Below, piece by piece: positions 17,535-26,640 of a stretch of DNA of 64,000 nucleotides. Both the position numbers and the translations under genes were made by a program. The stretch is from positions 62,001-126,000 of the forward strand of contig NZ_RXOF01000001.1 in the NCBI RefSeq assembly GCF_003970915.1. Reading direction: 5' to 3'. Every line of letters starts with the position of its first letter. Within the stretch, counting starts at the first letter, position 1. Origin of the DNA: Hymenobacter gummosus (GTDB taxonomy: Bacteria > Bacteroidota > Bacteroidia > Cytophagales > Hymenobacteraceae). The notes under the pieces are model-generated. The model saw only the letters and a program-made list of their open reading frames with translations, ran no database searches and had not been told where the DNA came from.

Positions 17535-18541
17535 GCATCTACGCGGGCCAAAGCCTCGGCAGCACCAATGGCTTTGATGCAGGTGCAGGCGGCGGGCTGC
17601 TGCCGACAGTCCTGGCAGTCGGGCTTATCAAACACCAGATACTCGGCGTGCGGACCCAGCGGGGCCCAGCGGCCAGGGTGGATGGGCCGCATGGGCGGAA
17701 ACAAGCCCAGCGCGTGCCGGCCCAGCGCGGCGGCCAGGTGCAGCGGGCCGGTGCCGGAAGCCACCAACCCGTCGGCGGCAGCAATGAAGGCCAGAAACTG
17801 CGGCAGGCTGAGCTGGCCGGTAAGGTCGATGAGCACGCCTTGGTGCTGCTGCAGCCACTCGCGCATGGTGTCGCCCTCGGCCTGGGTGCCGCTGACGAAC
17901 ACGCGGTGCCCGCGCTGGTGCAGGCCGCGGGCCAGCTGGCCGAAGTGCGCCAGGCCCCACTCGCGGCCGTGCCCGCGGGAGCGGGGGTGCAAGATGACGT
18001 TGAGCTGCCCGGGGTGCTGGCGCTGCAGCAGGGCGGCGTGCGGCTCCGCCAAGGGCTCGGCGGCCTGCAGCCGGCCCAGGGGAGCCAGCTCGGCCAGCGG
18101 GGGCAGCTGCGTCAGGCCCAGCGGGCGGAGCAGGTCCATGTTCAGCTGGGCCTCGTGCAGCGGTGAGTGGCGGCGGCTCAGGGCCACTAGGCGGTTGCAG
18201 CTCAGCCAGTGAAACCAGCGGTTGCGCGTGCCGATGCGCAGCGGAATACCGGCCCGGCGGCACAGGCTGGCCAGGCGGCGGCTGGGAAATACGTGGACTA
18301 CGGCATCAGCCCCCACGGCCCGCAGGGCGCTGAGTTGCGCAGCTTCGGGCAGCTTCTGAAGGTCGTCGTCGCTGATGAAATCGTCGACGGCGGGGCAGGC
18401 GGCGGCCACGGCGCGGGTGTAGTCGCGGCCGAGCAGCACCACGCGGCAGCCGGGATACTGCTGCTTGAGCCAGCCGCACACGGGCAGGGTCAGCACCAGG
18501 TCGCCGATGGCGTCGGTGCGGCTGATGAGGAAGGTCTTCAT
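17510..18541 (-). CDS. Glycosyltransferase family 9 (heptosyltransferase-like)
   Basis: This cytoplasmic LPS-core glycosyltransferase has 343 residues. The N-terminus LISRTDAIGDLVLTLPVCGWL is the GT9 start motif, and the C-terminal region has GPLHLAAALGRHALGLFPP, where the nucleotide sugar binds. Family members add heptose or similar sugars to lipid A-core. A Cys cluster near the end (CQDCRQQPAACTC) may be structural. It overlaps the upstream GT2 gene by four bases (ATGA). Confidence 0.88.
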   Translation of the reverse strand: MKTFLISRTDAIGDLVLTLPVCGWLKQQYPGCRVVLLGRDYTRAVAAACPAVDDFISDDDLQKLPEAAQLSALRAVGADAVVHVFPSRRLASLCRRAGIPLRIGTRNRWFHWLSCNRLVALSRRHSPLHEAQLNMDLLRPLGLTQLPPLAELAPLGRLQAAEPLAEPHAALLQRQHPGQLNVILHPRSRGHGREWGLAHFGQLARGLHQRGHRVFVSGTQAEGDTMREWLQQHQGVLIDLTGQLSLPQFLAFIAAADGLVASGTGPLHLAAALGRHALGLFPPMRPIHPGRWAPLGPHAEYLVFDKPDCQDCRQQPAACTCIKAIGAAEALARVDAWQPLPTL

Positions 18542-19305
18542 GCAGTGGGCTTCCGGGTGAGGACGCGCAGCTTGGCGTATTTCAGAAACACGCCCCAGGC
18601 CGACAGCGTGGCAATGCTCAGGCCGGCGAAGCCGTCGAGCAGGCCGCCGCGCACGAGGTACAGGTGCCAGAATTTCCAGCCGGGCTTGAGGCAGAGTTGC
18701 AGCAGGCTGGCGCGCTTGCCCCGGGCCGCCAGCTCCTCGGCCCCGATGCTGGTGAAGCGGTTGAGCTGCTGCACGTGGCTTTCGATGCTGGGGTACGAGT
18801 AGTGCAGCAAATCGGCCCGGAGCTGGCCCACCGTCTGCCCGGGCTGCACCTCGTACCGCTCGTGCAGCAGCTGGCCCTGCCAGCTGCCCAGGCGCCGGTC
18901 ATAGAGGCGCAGCTTCCGGTCGGGGTACCAGCCGCCGTGGCGCACCCAGTGGCCGCAGTAGTTGGTGAGGCGGGGCAGGCTGTAGCCGGCGTGCTGCCAG
19001 TCGGCGCACACGCGCTGAATTTCGGCCCGCAGCTCGGCCGTCAGCACTTCATCGGCGTCGAGCTGCAATACGTAATCGTGCCGGGCTTGGGCGGTGGCGA
19101 AGTTTTTCTGCGCCACGTAGCCCGCAAACGGGTGCTCCACCACGCGGGCTCCGTGCTCCTGGCAGATGGCCGCGGTGCAGTCGGTCGAGCCGGAATCCAC
19201 GACCACCACGTCGTCGGCCACGCCGGCCAGGGCCGCGAGGCAGCGGCCGATGTTGGCCTCCTCATTGAAGGTGATGATGACGACGGAAAGGGGAACGGCG
19301 GGCAT
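18538..19305 (-). CDS. Glycosyltransferase family 2 (WaaE/KdtX-like)
   Basis: This 255-residue GT-A glycosyltransferase has VVIITFNEEANIGRCLAAL at the N-terminus, DSGSTDCT, and the metal-binding QLDADEVL. The middle contains GHWVRHGGWYPDRKLRLYDR, characteristic of the LPS-core WaaE branch. The ATG at 19305 gives the conserved N-terminus; the frame also extends upstream by 21 codons. It is first in the three-gene LPS operon. Confidence 0.9.
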   Translation of the reverse strand: MPAVPLSVVIITFNEEANIGRCLAALAGVADDVVVVDSGSTDCTAAICQEHGARVVEHPFAGYVAQKNFATAQARHDYVLQLDADEVLTAELRAEIQRVCADWQHAGYSLPRLTNYCGHWVRHGGWYPDRKLRLYDRRLGSWQGQLLHERYEVQPGQTVGQLRADLLHYSYPSIESHVQQLNRFTSIGAEELAARGKRASLLQLCLKPGWKFWHLYLVRGGLLDGFAGLSIATLSAWGVFLKYAKLRVLTRKPTA

Positions 19306-19453
19306 AGCGGCGGCAAATATCCGCCATTTGTTTGGCTGACGAGCACCGGACCGAACTGGTGAAAACAAAGCTGGGTGAGTCGGAAATATCAGTCCGGGCG
19401 CATAATAGGCGGTTCGGGGCCGCGTTGGAGGCGCAAACCGTCAATCATTATCC

Positions 19454-20113
19454 ATGAAACATCGTCTGCTCCTGCTCATTGCTACCGCCTCCGCCGCGCT
19501 GGCAGCCTGCGACAAAGACCCCGAAACGGCCACGCCTACCACGCCCGACGCCTCCTTCCTACCCCTGCAAACGGGCAATTACTGGGTGTACCGCCAGTAC
19601 CGGATTGATGGCCGGACGGGCGTGGCCACGGCTACCAACATTCTCGACAGCTGCTTTATCAGCAAAGACACCCTGATCCGGGGGCAGCGGTACTACAAGC
19701 TCGTGCGGCCGGTGCTGTACAGCGTCATTCCGGACAACCGCATCGTGCGCGACTCCCTGCATTACCTGGTCGACCACCACGGCCGGCGGCTGTTCAGCTC
19801 GCAGGATGCAACCAACATCCTCGACACGGAATACTCCACACTGAACCAAGCCGGGCGGACCGATACGGTGGTCCGTATGGTTTCGCGAATGATGCCCCAG
19901 GACACCACCATCAGCACCGCGGCGGGCACGTTCACGGTGAAGAAGCACCGGAAGACGCACATCTTCTACCCCAGCATATTTCCCGGTTATCAGCCCCGGG
20001 TGCTCCACACGCGTTACGCCAAGGATGTGGGCATTGTCACCGAAATGCTGCCCTTCTACGCCGCCGACCCCGACTACACCGAGCGGCGGCTGATCCGGTA
20101 CCGGGTGCAATAA
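19454..20113 (+). CDS. Predicted lipoprotein of unknown function
   Basis: This 219-residue protein begins with a lipoprotein signal (MKHRLLLLIATASAALAAC, acylated C19). A low-complexity Thr/Pro stretch follows, then a globular part with LQTGNYWVYRQYRI, a motif seen in Bacteroidota lipoproteins that start with a 'PLxxGNxWxY' segment. I cannot assign a function. It is monocistronic and ends before a terminator. Confidence 0.7.
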   Translation: MKHRLLLLIATASAALAACDKDPETATPTTPDASFLPLQTGNYWVYRQYRIDGRTGVATATNILDSCFISKDTLIRGQRYYKLVRPVLYSVIPDNRIVRDSLHYLVDHHGRRLFSSQDATNILDTEYSTLNQAGRTDTVVRMVSRMMPQDTTISTAAGTFTVKKHRKTHIFYPSIFPGYQPRVLHTRYAKDVGIVTEMLPFYAADPDYTERRLIRYRVQ

Positions 20114-20131
20114 GCGGCTACTCGGTAACGG

Positions 20132-20174
20132 CGGCGGGGCGCGGGCGTAGGGGCCGGCGCCCCGCCGTTGCTTT
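20132..20174 (+). terminator. Probable terminator after the lipoprotein gene
   Basis: CGGCGGGGC pairs with GCCCCGCCG across an 18-base loop and is followed by GTTGCTTTTA. The T-run is short. Confidence 0.55.
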
Positions 20175-20223
20175 TATGGCGGCCCGGCGCCCATCTTTAC
20201 CCGTCCATCATCCGCCTTATTCC

Positions 20224-21015
20224 GTGTCGTTTGTCCGCTACCTCCGCCTGGGCCTGCTCTTCTGCCTGTTGCCCCTGCTGGCCCCTGCGCAGTCGAACTA
20301 CTACCTGCGCAACGCCGACGTGCCCATGCCCCGGCGCCTCAATACCGTCCTGTATACCAACGTCGACTTCGACACCACCTTGGTCAACACCCAGGTAAAT
20401 AAAGGGCAGATTATCGGCCGCACGCCGGATCAGCCCCTCGTGCGCTCCGTGCGCTACGGCCTGGCCATTATTGATTCCGAGCAGGCCTACGAAGCTGGCC
20501 AGTTTCAGCGGGCGGCGGAGCTGCTGGAAGAAGCGGCCCGGCACGAGCCCACCAACCCGTTCATCACCTACCAGCTGGCCCGCGCCCTCTACAAAACCGA
20601 CGCTACCAAACCCCGCGCCTACACCCTCTACCGCCGGCTCGTCACCCAGCTCGACGCGGCCGCGCCGGCCACCGACTCCACCGTAGTAGTCGATTTGGGC
20701 TTCGTGGAAGCTTACTGGAAGCTCGGCACTCTATACATGGACAATGAGCAGTGGCCCGACGCCATTGTGAGCATTTCGCGCTTCCTGATGGGCGCCCAGA
20801 CGCTCGATTACCTGCACCCGGCCCTGCACGAGCAGGCCCTGGGCTACCTCACCGAGTGCTTCTATCAGGTGCAGGACGCGGAAAAGTGCCGCTACTTCGG
20901 TCAGCGCGTGCTCAAGCTCTACCCGCGCAACGAATACGTGCGCCCCTACCTGGCCGGGCTGCCCAAGCCCAAAGCCGCTGCCGCTAAAGCCAAACCCACC
21001 GCCCGCAAACGCTGA
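20224..21015 (+). CDS. Exported tetratricopeptide-type protein
   Basis: This product of about 263 residues has a signal peptide (VRYLRLGLLFCLLPLLAPAQ) followed by TPR-like helical repeats, for example YEAGQFQRAAELLEEAARHEPTN and LGTLYMDNEQWPDAIVSISR. It ends in a basic Lys/Ala tail. The GTG at 20224 places the signal peptide at the N-terminus and is preferred to an ATG 48 bases upstream. Partners are unknown; the neighbour downstream is a membrane protein nine bases away, so they may form an operon. Confidence 0.7.
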   Translation: MSFVRYLRLGLLFCLLPLLAPAQSNYYLRNADVPMPRRLNTVLYTNVDFDTTLVNTQVNKGQIIGRTPDQPLVRSVRYGLAIIDSEQAYEAGQFQRAAELLEEAARHEPTNPFITYQLARALYKTDATKPRAYTLYRRLVTQLDAAAPATDSTVVVDLGFVEAYWKLGTLYMDNEQWPDAIVSISRFLMGAQTLDYLHPALHEQALGYLTECFYQVQDAEKCRYFGQRVLKLYPRNEYVRPYLAGLPKPKAAAAKAKPTARKR

Positions 21016-21024
21016 TTATTCCCC

Positions 21025-22230
21025 ATGGCCGTTATCGAACACGAAACCATTACCCAGCAGTACGGCACGGCTCGACTCTGGCGCCTGCTGACGTACGTGC
21101 TGGCGCCCGTTGTTATCGTTGGTTTTCTCATCGGCGCGTACTTCATGGTGCGGGAAGATCCGACTGACAAAAACCCGCCGGCCTTGTCTTACGGTCTGGC
21201 CGCGGTGCTCCTGGGCTTCGCGGGTCTGTTCGCCTACGGCTTGCTCGACGTTATCCGCTGGCGGCTGATTATTACCCCGACCCGGATTATCAGCGCGGGT
21301 GCCTTCCGCACCCGCGAGCTGGCCCTGAACAACATCCGTGGCTTCCGTACCGACGAGAACTATACCCGGGTGCTGCCGCGCTGGGAAGGCCAGCCGGCCA
21401 TCAAAATCGGCTACACCACCGAGGACTACGCCGGCCTGCAGCAGTGGCTGGCCCAGCATTACCCCGACCTGGACGTAGAACAGGAGCAGGAAAGCGAAGC
21501 CGCCATCCTGGCCGATACCAGGCTGGGCGCCGATGCCATGGAGCGGGCCGACCGGCTGGCCGCCGCCCGCCGCACCGCTACCGTGCTCAACTGGCTCAGC
21601 GGGGGCGTAGCCGCCTGGCTGCTGTTCCGGCCGCAGCCCTACGCCTGGGCCGTTGGGGCGGCGTTGGCGGTGCCTTTGGTGGCGGTAGCCGCGCTGTGGC
21701 GGCACCCGGGCGTGCTGCGCGTCGATGAAAACAAGAACTCGGCTTACCCTTCCATTGCCTGGGCGCTGCTGTTGCCCAGCCTGGCGTTGCTGTGGCGTAG
21801 CGCCACGGATGTGCAGCTCGTTGCCTATTCTCCGCTGTGGCCCAGGGTAGGCACGGTCGCGGCCACTATGGTGGTTCTGCTGATAGCTGGCAACCGGTAT
21901 TTCCTGCGCCAGCGGACGGCCCGGCTGAACACTATCGTAGCCGCGGTTATCTGCGGCTTGTTCTACAGCTACGGGGCCACCGTGGCAGCCAATGCAGCTT
22001 TCGATCAAGCTACGGGCACGCTTTACCACCCGCGGGTGCAGGGCAAGCACGTCAGCTCCGGCAAAACCACTACGCATTACCTCACGGTCGAGCCCTGGGG
22101 CTCTTTCCACCAGCCCGACGACGTGGTAGTCAGCAGCCGTTACTACCGCCGTACGCCGCCGGGCGCTACCGTCACCATCCGGCTCAGCCCCGGCTGGCTA
22201 GGGATACCGTGGTATCAAGTAGTCGAGTAA
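21025..22230 (+). CDS. Multi-span membrane protein with PH-like segment
   Basis: This 401-residue protein has two N-terminal membrane spans (about residues 20-45 and 57-75). A soluble segment follows with RWRLIITPTRIISAGAFRTRELALNNIRG, resembling bacterial PH domains that follow a membrane anchor. Then come four or five further spans (190-310) and a soluble C-terminus. I do not recognise a specific function. It starts nine bases after the TPR gene. Confidence 0.6.
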   Translation: MAVIEHETITQQYGTARLWRLLTYVLAPVVIVGFLIGAYFMVREDPTDKNPPALSYGLAAVLLGFAGLFAYGLLDVIRWRLIITPTRIISAGAFRTRELALNNIRGFRTDENYTRVLPRWEGQPAIKIGYTTEDYAGLQQWLAQHYPDLDVEQEQESEAAILADTRLGADAMERADRLAAARRTATVLNWLSGGVAAWLLFRPQPYAWAVGAALAVPLVAVAALWRHPGVLRVDENKNSAYPSIAWALLLPSLALLWRSATDVQLVAYSPLWPRVGTVAATMVVLLIAGNRYFLRQRTARLNTIVAAVICGLFYSYGATVAANAAFDQATGTLYHPRVQGKHVSSGKTTTHYLTVEPWGSFHQPDDVVVSSRYYRRTPPGATVTIRLSPGWLGIPWYQVVE

Positions 22231-22237
22231 GCGCACG

Positions 22238-22273
22238 AAAAAGCCCCGCCTGATAGCTCAGGCGGGGCTTTTT
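22238..22273. terminator. Bidirectional terminator
   Basis: A perfect 16-bp stem (AAAAAGCCCCGCCTGA with its complement) with a TAGC loop lies between two convergent genes. The T-runs on both strands make it work in both directions. Confidence 0.95.
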
Positions 22274-22292
22274 AACGGATTGCCGAAGCGGC

Positions 22293-23606
22293 TTAGTAGC
22301 GGTACAGATCCGACTTGAAGGGGCCTTGTACCGGGACTTTGATGTAGTCGGCTTGCTTCTCGTTCAGCTCGTCCAGCTCCACGCCGATTTTGGCCAGGTG
22401 CAGGCGGGCTACCATCTCGTCGAGGTGCTTGGGCAGGGTGTACACCTTGTTCTCGTAGCTGCCGTGGTTCTGCCACAGCTCCAGCTGGGCCAGCGTCTGG
22501 TTGGTAAACGAGTTCGACATTACGAACGAGGGGTGGCCGGTGGCGCAGCCCAGGTTCACCAGACGGCCTTCGGCGAGGACGATTACCTCTTTGCCGTCGA
22601 TGGTGTAGAGGTCAACCTGCGGCTTGATGGTGTCCTTGGTGTGGCCGTAGTTCTTGTTCAGCCAAGCCATGTCGATTTCGTCGTCGAAGTGGCCGATGTT
22701 GCAGACGATGGCCTTGTCCTTCAGCGCGCGGAAGTGCTCCTCCGTCACGATGTCGCAGTTGCCGGTGGTGGTGATGACGATGTCGGCGTCCTTGATGGCA
22801 TTGCTCATCTTCTTCACCGCGTAGCCGTCCATGGCGGCCTGCAGCGCGCAGATGGGGTCAATTTCCGTCACGATAACGCGGGCCCCGGCGCCGCGCAGCG
22901 AGGCAGCGGTGCCTTTTCCTACGTCGCCGTAACCGGCCACCACGGCCACTTTACCGGCCATCATGATGTCGGTGGCGCGGCGGATAGCGTCCACGGCCGA
23001 CTCTTTGCAGCCGTACTTGTTGTCGAACTTCGACTTGGTTACCGAGTCGTTGATGTTGATGGCGGGCAGGGGCAGCTTGCCGGCTTTCATGCGCTCCACC
23101 AGGCGCAGCACGCCGGTGGTCGTTTCTTCCGAGATGCCGCGGATGCCGGCTACCAGCTCGGGGAACTGGTCCAGCACCATGTTGGTCAGGTCGCCGCCGT
23201 CGTCGAGGATCATGTTCAGGGGCTGGCGCTCCTCACCGAAGAACAGCGTCTGCTCGATGCACCAGTTGAACTCCTCCTCGTTCATGCCTTTCCAGGCGTA
23301 CACGGCGGTACCCGCGGCGGCAATAGCGGCGGCGGCGTGGTCCTGCGTGGAGAAGATATTGCACGACGACCAGGTCACTTCCGCGCCCAGGGCCTGCAGC
23401 GTCTCAATCAGCACGGCCGTCTGAATGGTCATGTGCAGACAGCCGGCGATGCGCGCACCCTGCAGGGGCTTGCTCTCCCCGTACTGCGCCCGCAGAGCCA
23501 TCAGACCGGGCATTTCGGCCTCAGCCAGGCGGATTTCCTTGCGGCCCCACTCGGCCAGCGAAATGTCTTTTACCTTGTACGGTACGTAGGTCTTGGTCTC
23601 AATCAT
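22293..23606 (-). CDS. ahcY: Adenosylhomocysteinase
   Basis: This cytosolic NAD-dependent enzyme hydrolyses S-adenosylhomocysteine to adenosine and homocysteine, clearing the by-product of methylation. The 437-residue product has [15 protein letters not shown] at about 56-70, the NAD-binding GYGDVGKG with glycines at 225, 227 and 230, and the family-typical C-terminal KSDLYRY. Length is normal. It is transcribed alone. Confidence 0.98.
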   Translation of the reverse strand: MIETKTYVPYKVKDISLAEWGRKEIRLAEAEMPGLMALRAQYGESKPLQGARIAGCLHMTIQTAVLIETLQALGAEVTWSSCNIFSTQDHAAAAIAAAGTAVYAWKGMNEEEFNWCIEQTLFFGEERQPLNMILDDGGDLTNMVLDQFPELVAGIRGISEETTTGVLRLVERMKAGKLPLPAININDSVTKSKFDNKYGCKESAVDAIRRATDIMMAGKVAVVAGYGDVGKGTAASLRGAGARVIVTEIDPICALQAAMDGYAVKKMSNAIKDADIVITTTGNCDIVTEEHFRALKDKAIVCNIGHFDDEIDMAWLNKNYGHTKDTIKPQVDLYTIDGKEVIVLAEGRLVNLGCATGHPSFVMSNSFTNQTLAQLELWQNHGSYENKVYTLPKHLDEMVARLHLAKIGVELDELNEKQADYIKVPVQGPFKSDLYRY

Positions 23607-23637
23607 GGTCGTTCGCGGAATTGTCGCAATTTAACTG

Positions 23638-23645
23638 CAAAGATA
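23638..23645 (-). promoter_or_regulatory. -7 promoter element of ahcY
   Basis: TATCTTTG on the minus strand fits TAnnTTTG exactly and lies about 30 bases upstream of the ATG. The -33 TTG is not in the ideal place. Confidence 0.55.
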
Positions 23646-23684
23646 CCCAATTTGTTCAGGGTAAAATATGATTCGCGCGCACAC

Positions 23685-23716
23685 GAAAAAAGCCCGGGCG
23701 CTAACCCAGGCTTTTT
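23685..23716 (-). terminator. Terminator after the DUF4397 lipoprotein gene
   Basis: On the minus strand AAAAAGCCTGGG pairs with CCCGGGCTTTTTT, giving a GC stem followed by a T-run, just past the stop at 23737. Confidence 0.75.
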
Positions 23717-23736
23717 GCGGTGAAATCCAGCTTTTG

Positions 23737-24498
23737 CTAGTTGTTCTGAATGATAGTAGCCTGGGCCTGCTGCGCGGCCGGCACCCCTGCGCCGGCAATG
23801 CCCCGGACCACGATGGTGTAGATTTTGCCGGCCTCGTAGTTCTTCACCCCGGTGCCGGTGCCGGTACCATCCCCCACCGATAAGACGGTGGTGCGCGGAG
23901 TACCGGCCGTAATGCCCAGATTGAGCTGGCCGGCGTTGATGGCGAAGAAGTTGGAAGCAGCGCCGAAGGCTACATCAGAGGAAATATCGGTGCCGGGTAC
24001 GCCGGGCACCGCCGACGGCGCCGTGAGCCGGACCGGGGTAGGGGCATTCACGGCCAGATGCACCACCCGGACCTTGGCTTGGCCCGAAGCCGGCGCGCTG
24101 AGGTCGTCGGTGATGGTCAGCAGCGAAGGCGTAGCCCCGATGGTAGCCGAGGGCGAATAGGCAAAGGAGGAGTAGTTCTGGTCCTTGGCAATATTCAGCC
24201 CCTGGGTGGTCAGCGTCTGGCTGCCGTTGTTGATGCGCAGCGTCGGCGTACCGGTGTTGACGTTCAGGTAAGCGCTGTTCTGGCCGTAGTTCAGCTGACC
24301 GACCTGCTGGTCGTTGACGAAAGCGGTGACTTGCACGTTGGAAGCGGCGGCGGCGTGTACCAGCAGCAGCTTGCCCTGGTCGGGCACGGGCGTGGGGGCA
24401 GTGTCGTCGTCATTGTTGCCGCAGGCGGCGGTGAGCAACGCGGCGGGCAAAGCGGCCAGCAACAACAGCTGGCGCGTACGATTGAACGGGTGGTTCAT
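23737..24498 (-). CDS. DUF4397-type surface lipoprotein
   Basis: This 253-residue protein starts with a lipoprotein signal (MNHPFNRTRQLLLLAALPAA, acylated C26). An Asp/Asn-rich linker follows, then beta-sandwich repeats with LLLVHAAAASNVQVTAFVND and VRVVHLAVNAPTPVRL, the pattern of DUF4397 domains. The frame continues far upstream, but the ATG at 24498 is the only one that puts the lipobox in place. Function is unknown; family members are surface or periplasmic. Confidence 0.8.
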   Translation of the reverse strand: MNHPFNRTRQLLLLAALPAALLTAACGNNDDDTAPTPVPDQGKLLLVHAAAASNVQVTAFVNDQQVGQLNYGQNSAYLNVNTGTPTLRINNGSQTLTTQGLNIAKDQNYSSFAYSPSATIGATPSLLTITDDLSAPASGQAKVRVVHLAVNAPTPVRLTAPSAVPGVPGTDISSDVAFGAASNFFAINAGQLNLGITAGTPRTTVLSVGDGTGTGTGVKNYEAGKIYTIVVRGIAGAGVPAAQQAQATIIQNN

Positions 24499-24606
24499 GG
24501 AACGAAAAATTAAGTTTGACCACATGCGTTGTGCCTGAGAACGTAACGTTCGTCGGTTTTGTTGGGCTGTTCGTCGGAAGTTGAATATTTCCGAGTATCC
24601 GTACCG

Positions 24607-24614
24607 TAACTTTG
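24607..24614 (+). promoter_or_regulatory. -7 promoter element just before the 24619 gene
   Basis: TAACTTTG is an exact TAnnTTTG match ending four bases before the ATG at 24619. If used, the transcript would be leaderless or nearly so. A TTG lies at 24581, slightly farther away than the ideal spacing. Confidence 0.55.
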
Positions 24615-24618
24615 TTGC

Positions 24619-25239
24619 ATGACGTTTTCCGCCCTGCTCGCTCCTTCGCGCCGTCGTCGCGCCGCTGCCTTTTTGCTGCCCGCGCTGGTAAGCGCTGCTC
24701 CGGCCTTGGCCCAGCAGCCCGCCGCCAAGCCGAGCAATACGCCCGACATTCGCCTCGCCCCTGAAGACCAGGACCGCGGCCTGAACGGCGTGCAGAAAAA
24801 CTTCTGGTTCCGCACCGACGAAAGCGGAGAATACAAAAATGCCGGCTTCTTCGGCCAGCGCCTGCGGCCCTACCTGACCGATCAGGAAGCCATCAGCAAC
24901 CTCGACGCTTACCGGCGGCAGCGCTGGCTGCACCTGAGCGAACGGCTGGTGTTTGTGGGCGCCGCCGGGGTGTACGCGCAACAGGTCCTGGCTACCGACA
25001 AGCCGCAGTATTTCAGTAACGTACAGAAGGCTGCTATCGGCGTGGCCGTGGTGAGCCTGCTGTCGAATACCTTTATTACCCGCCACACCAACCAGCACTT
25101 TATGCGGGCTGTGGAGGCGCAGAACGCCACCTTGCCGGCGGCGCGCCGTATGGGACTAGACCGCGTGAAGCCCGACCTGCTCGGCGTGACGGCCCCCACC
25201 GGCCGGCCGCAGCTGCTGGTCGGCTGGACACTGCGCTAG
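24619..25239 (+). CDS. Exported protein of unknown function
   Basis: This 206-residue protein has a basic signal peptide (residues 1-33, ending PALAQQ), a polar segment and one or two hydrophobic segments in the middle (LSERLVFVGAAGVYAQQVL and AAIGVAVVSLLSNTF). I do not recognise the family. It is followed 39 bases later by the THUMP-like methyltransferase gene, which has its own -7 element. Confidence 0.6.
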   Translation: MTFSALLAPSRRRRAAAFLLPALVSAAPALAQQPAAKPSNTPDIRLAPEDQDRGLNGVQKNFWFRTDESGEYKNAGFFGQRLRPYLTDQEAISNLDAYRRQRWLHLSERLVFVGAAGVYAQQVLATDKPQYFSNVQKAAIGVAVVSLLSNTFITRHTNQHFMRAVEAQNATLPAARRMGLDRVKPDLLGVTAPTGRPQLLVGWTLR

Positions 25240-25242
25240 TCG

Positions 25243-25250
25243 TACCTTTG
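25243..25250 (+). promoter_or_regulatory. -7 promoter element before the THUMP-like gene
   Basis: TACCTTTG is an exact TAnnTTTG match, 28 bases before the ATG at 25279. Confidence 0.5.
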
Positions 25251-25278
25251 CGCCTTTAGGCGCTATCTTACCGTTGTG

Positions 25279-26475
25279 ATGGACGTTTCCCTGTCGGCAG
25301 CGGCCCGGCAATACGTGGCCGAGCACCTGCACGACGACCCCGCCAAGCTGGCCCTGCAGGCCCGCCGTTACCCTAATCTGCCCGTGCCCGAGTTGGTACG
25401 CCAGATTCAAGCCCGCCAGAAGGCCAAAACCAAGCTGCCCGCCTGGGCTGCCAATCCCGACCTCGTGTTTCCGCCCGCCTTGTCGGTGGAGCAGGCCTCT
25501 TCGGCGCGCACGGCCGCGTTCAAGGCCAGCCTCGTGGGCGGCACCCGCCTGGCCGACCTCACCGGCGGCTTCGGCGTCGACAGCAGCTATTTCGCCCGCG
25601 CGGTGCAGGAAGTGCACTACGTGGAGCGCAATGCGCCGCTGGCCGAGGTGGTGCGCCACAACCTGGACGTGCTCGGCGTATCGAATGTGCACTGCCACGT
25701 GGGTGACGCCGCCACCTGGCTGCGCGAACAGCCCGACGGGCACTTCGACTGGATTTACCTCGACCCGGCCCGGCGCGACACGGCGGATAAGAAAATCTTC
25801 CGCCTGGCCGACTGCGAGCCGGACGTGCTGCGCCTGCTGCCGCTGCTGCTGCGCAAGGCCGAGCGCGTGCTGCTCAAAACCTCGCCCATGCTCGACGTAG
25901 ACCAAGCCATTCAGGAGCTGGGCTGCGTGCGCCGCCTGTGGGTGGTGGCCGTCGACAACGAGTGCAAGGAAGTGCTGTACGAGCTGGGCCAGGAAGCCGC
26001 CGTGGACCCCGAGCGGCTGACGGTAAACCTGCTGCGCGACGGGCGGGAGCAGACGTTCCGCTCGAACCGCACCCGCGAAGCCAAGGCCGTACCGCGCTAC
26101 GCCGAGCCGCAGGACTACATCTACGAGCCCAACGTGGCCGTGCTGAAGGCGGGCAGCTTTAAGAGCGTGGGCACCAGCTTCGGCCTGCTGAAGCTGCACC
26201 AGCACAGCCACCTGTACACTTCCAATCAGCTGCGCGAGGACTTTCCCGGCCGCATCTTCCACTGCCGGGCCGTGGCCCGCTACGACAAGAAGGAACTGCT
26301 CAGCCACCTCGGCCCCGAGCAGCGCGCCCACGTCACCACCCGCAACTTCCCCGACTCGGTAGCCGAAATCCGGCACCGCACCGGCATCCGCGAAGGCGGC
26401 ACCACTTACCTGCTGGCCACCACCGACCTCACCGGCCGCCTCATCGTGCTGGTGTGCGAGCGGCTGGCCCCCTGA
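25279..26475 (+). CDS. THUMP-like class I methyltransferase
   Basis: This 398-residue predicted SAM-dependent methyltransferase has the SAM-binding motif ADLTGGFGVDSSYFA and the catalytic-loop segment IYLDPARRD. The C-terminal part (about 300-395) matches the THUMP-like domain seen in this Bacteroidota family, with SFGLLKLHQHSHLYTSN. It probably modifies RNA, though the substrate is unknown. A GTG one codon upstream of the ATG is an alternative start. Confidence 0.8.
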   Translation: MDVSLSAAARQYVAEHLHDDPAKLALQARRYPNLPVPELVRQIQARQKAKTKLPAWAANPDLVFPPALSVEQASSARTAAFKASLVGGTRLADLTGGFGVDSSYFARAVQEVHYVERNAPLAEVVRHNLDVLGVSNVHCHVGDAATWLREQPDGHFDWIYLDPARRDTADKKIFRLADCEPDVLRLLPLLLRKAERVLLKTSPMLDVDQAIQELGCVRRLWVVAVDNECKEVLYELGQEAAVDPERLTVNLLRDGREQTFRSNRTREAKAVPRYAEPQDYIYEPNVAVLKAGSFKSVGTSFGLLKLHQHSHLYTSNQLREDFPGRIFHCRAVARYDKKELLSHLGPEQRAHVTTRNFPDSVAEIRHRTGIREGGTTYLLATTDLTGRLIVLVCERLAP

Positions 26476-26479
26476 CGGG

Positions 26480-26640
26480 CGGTGAAATAGTGAGGTGGTG
26501 AAATGGTGAGTTGACGTTCAAACCACACTTGGCAGCCACAAGCCCGATACGGCCCCGACAACGCTTGTTGTCGGGACCGTTTGCGCATTCAGGGTACCTG
26601 AACATCAAACTCACCATTTCACCGCCTCACTATCTCACCG
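26480..26640. repeat. Long palindrome between convergent genes (GGTGAAAT words)
   Basis: Two 33-base arms (26480-26512 and 26608-26640) are inverted copies with two mismatches. Each arm consists of degenerate words of the type GGTGAAATGGTGA. The right arm runs across the stop codon of the glycosylase gene. Inside lies a separate terminator hairpin. The architecture matches the palindromes at 13262 and 36074 although the words differ. Confidence 0.82.
26554..26575. terminator. Hairpin inside the palindrome, likely bidirectional terminator
   Basis: A perfect 9-bp stem (CCCGACAAC/GTTGTCGGG) with a GCTT loop lies between convergent genes. T-runs are weak (CCGTTT on the plus side). Confidence 0.5.

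Noticed and set aside
25156-26376. A 406-codon minus-strand frame
   Set aside because: Antisense to the THUMP-like methyltransferase; no signal, domain or promoter.
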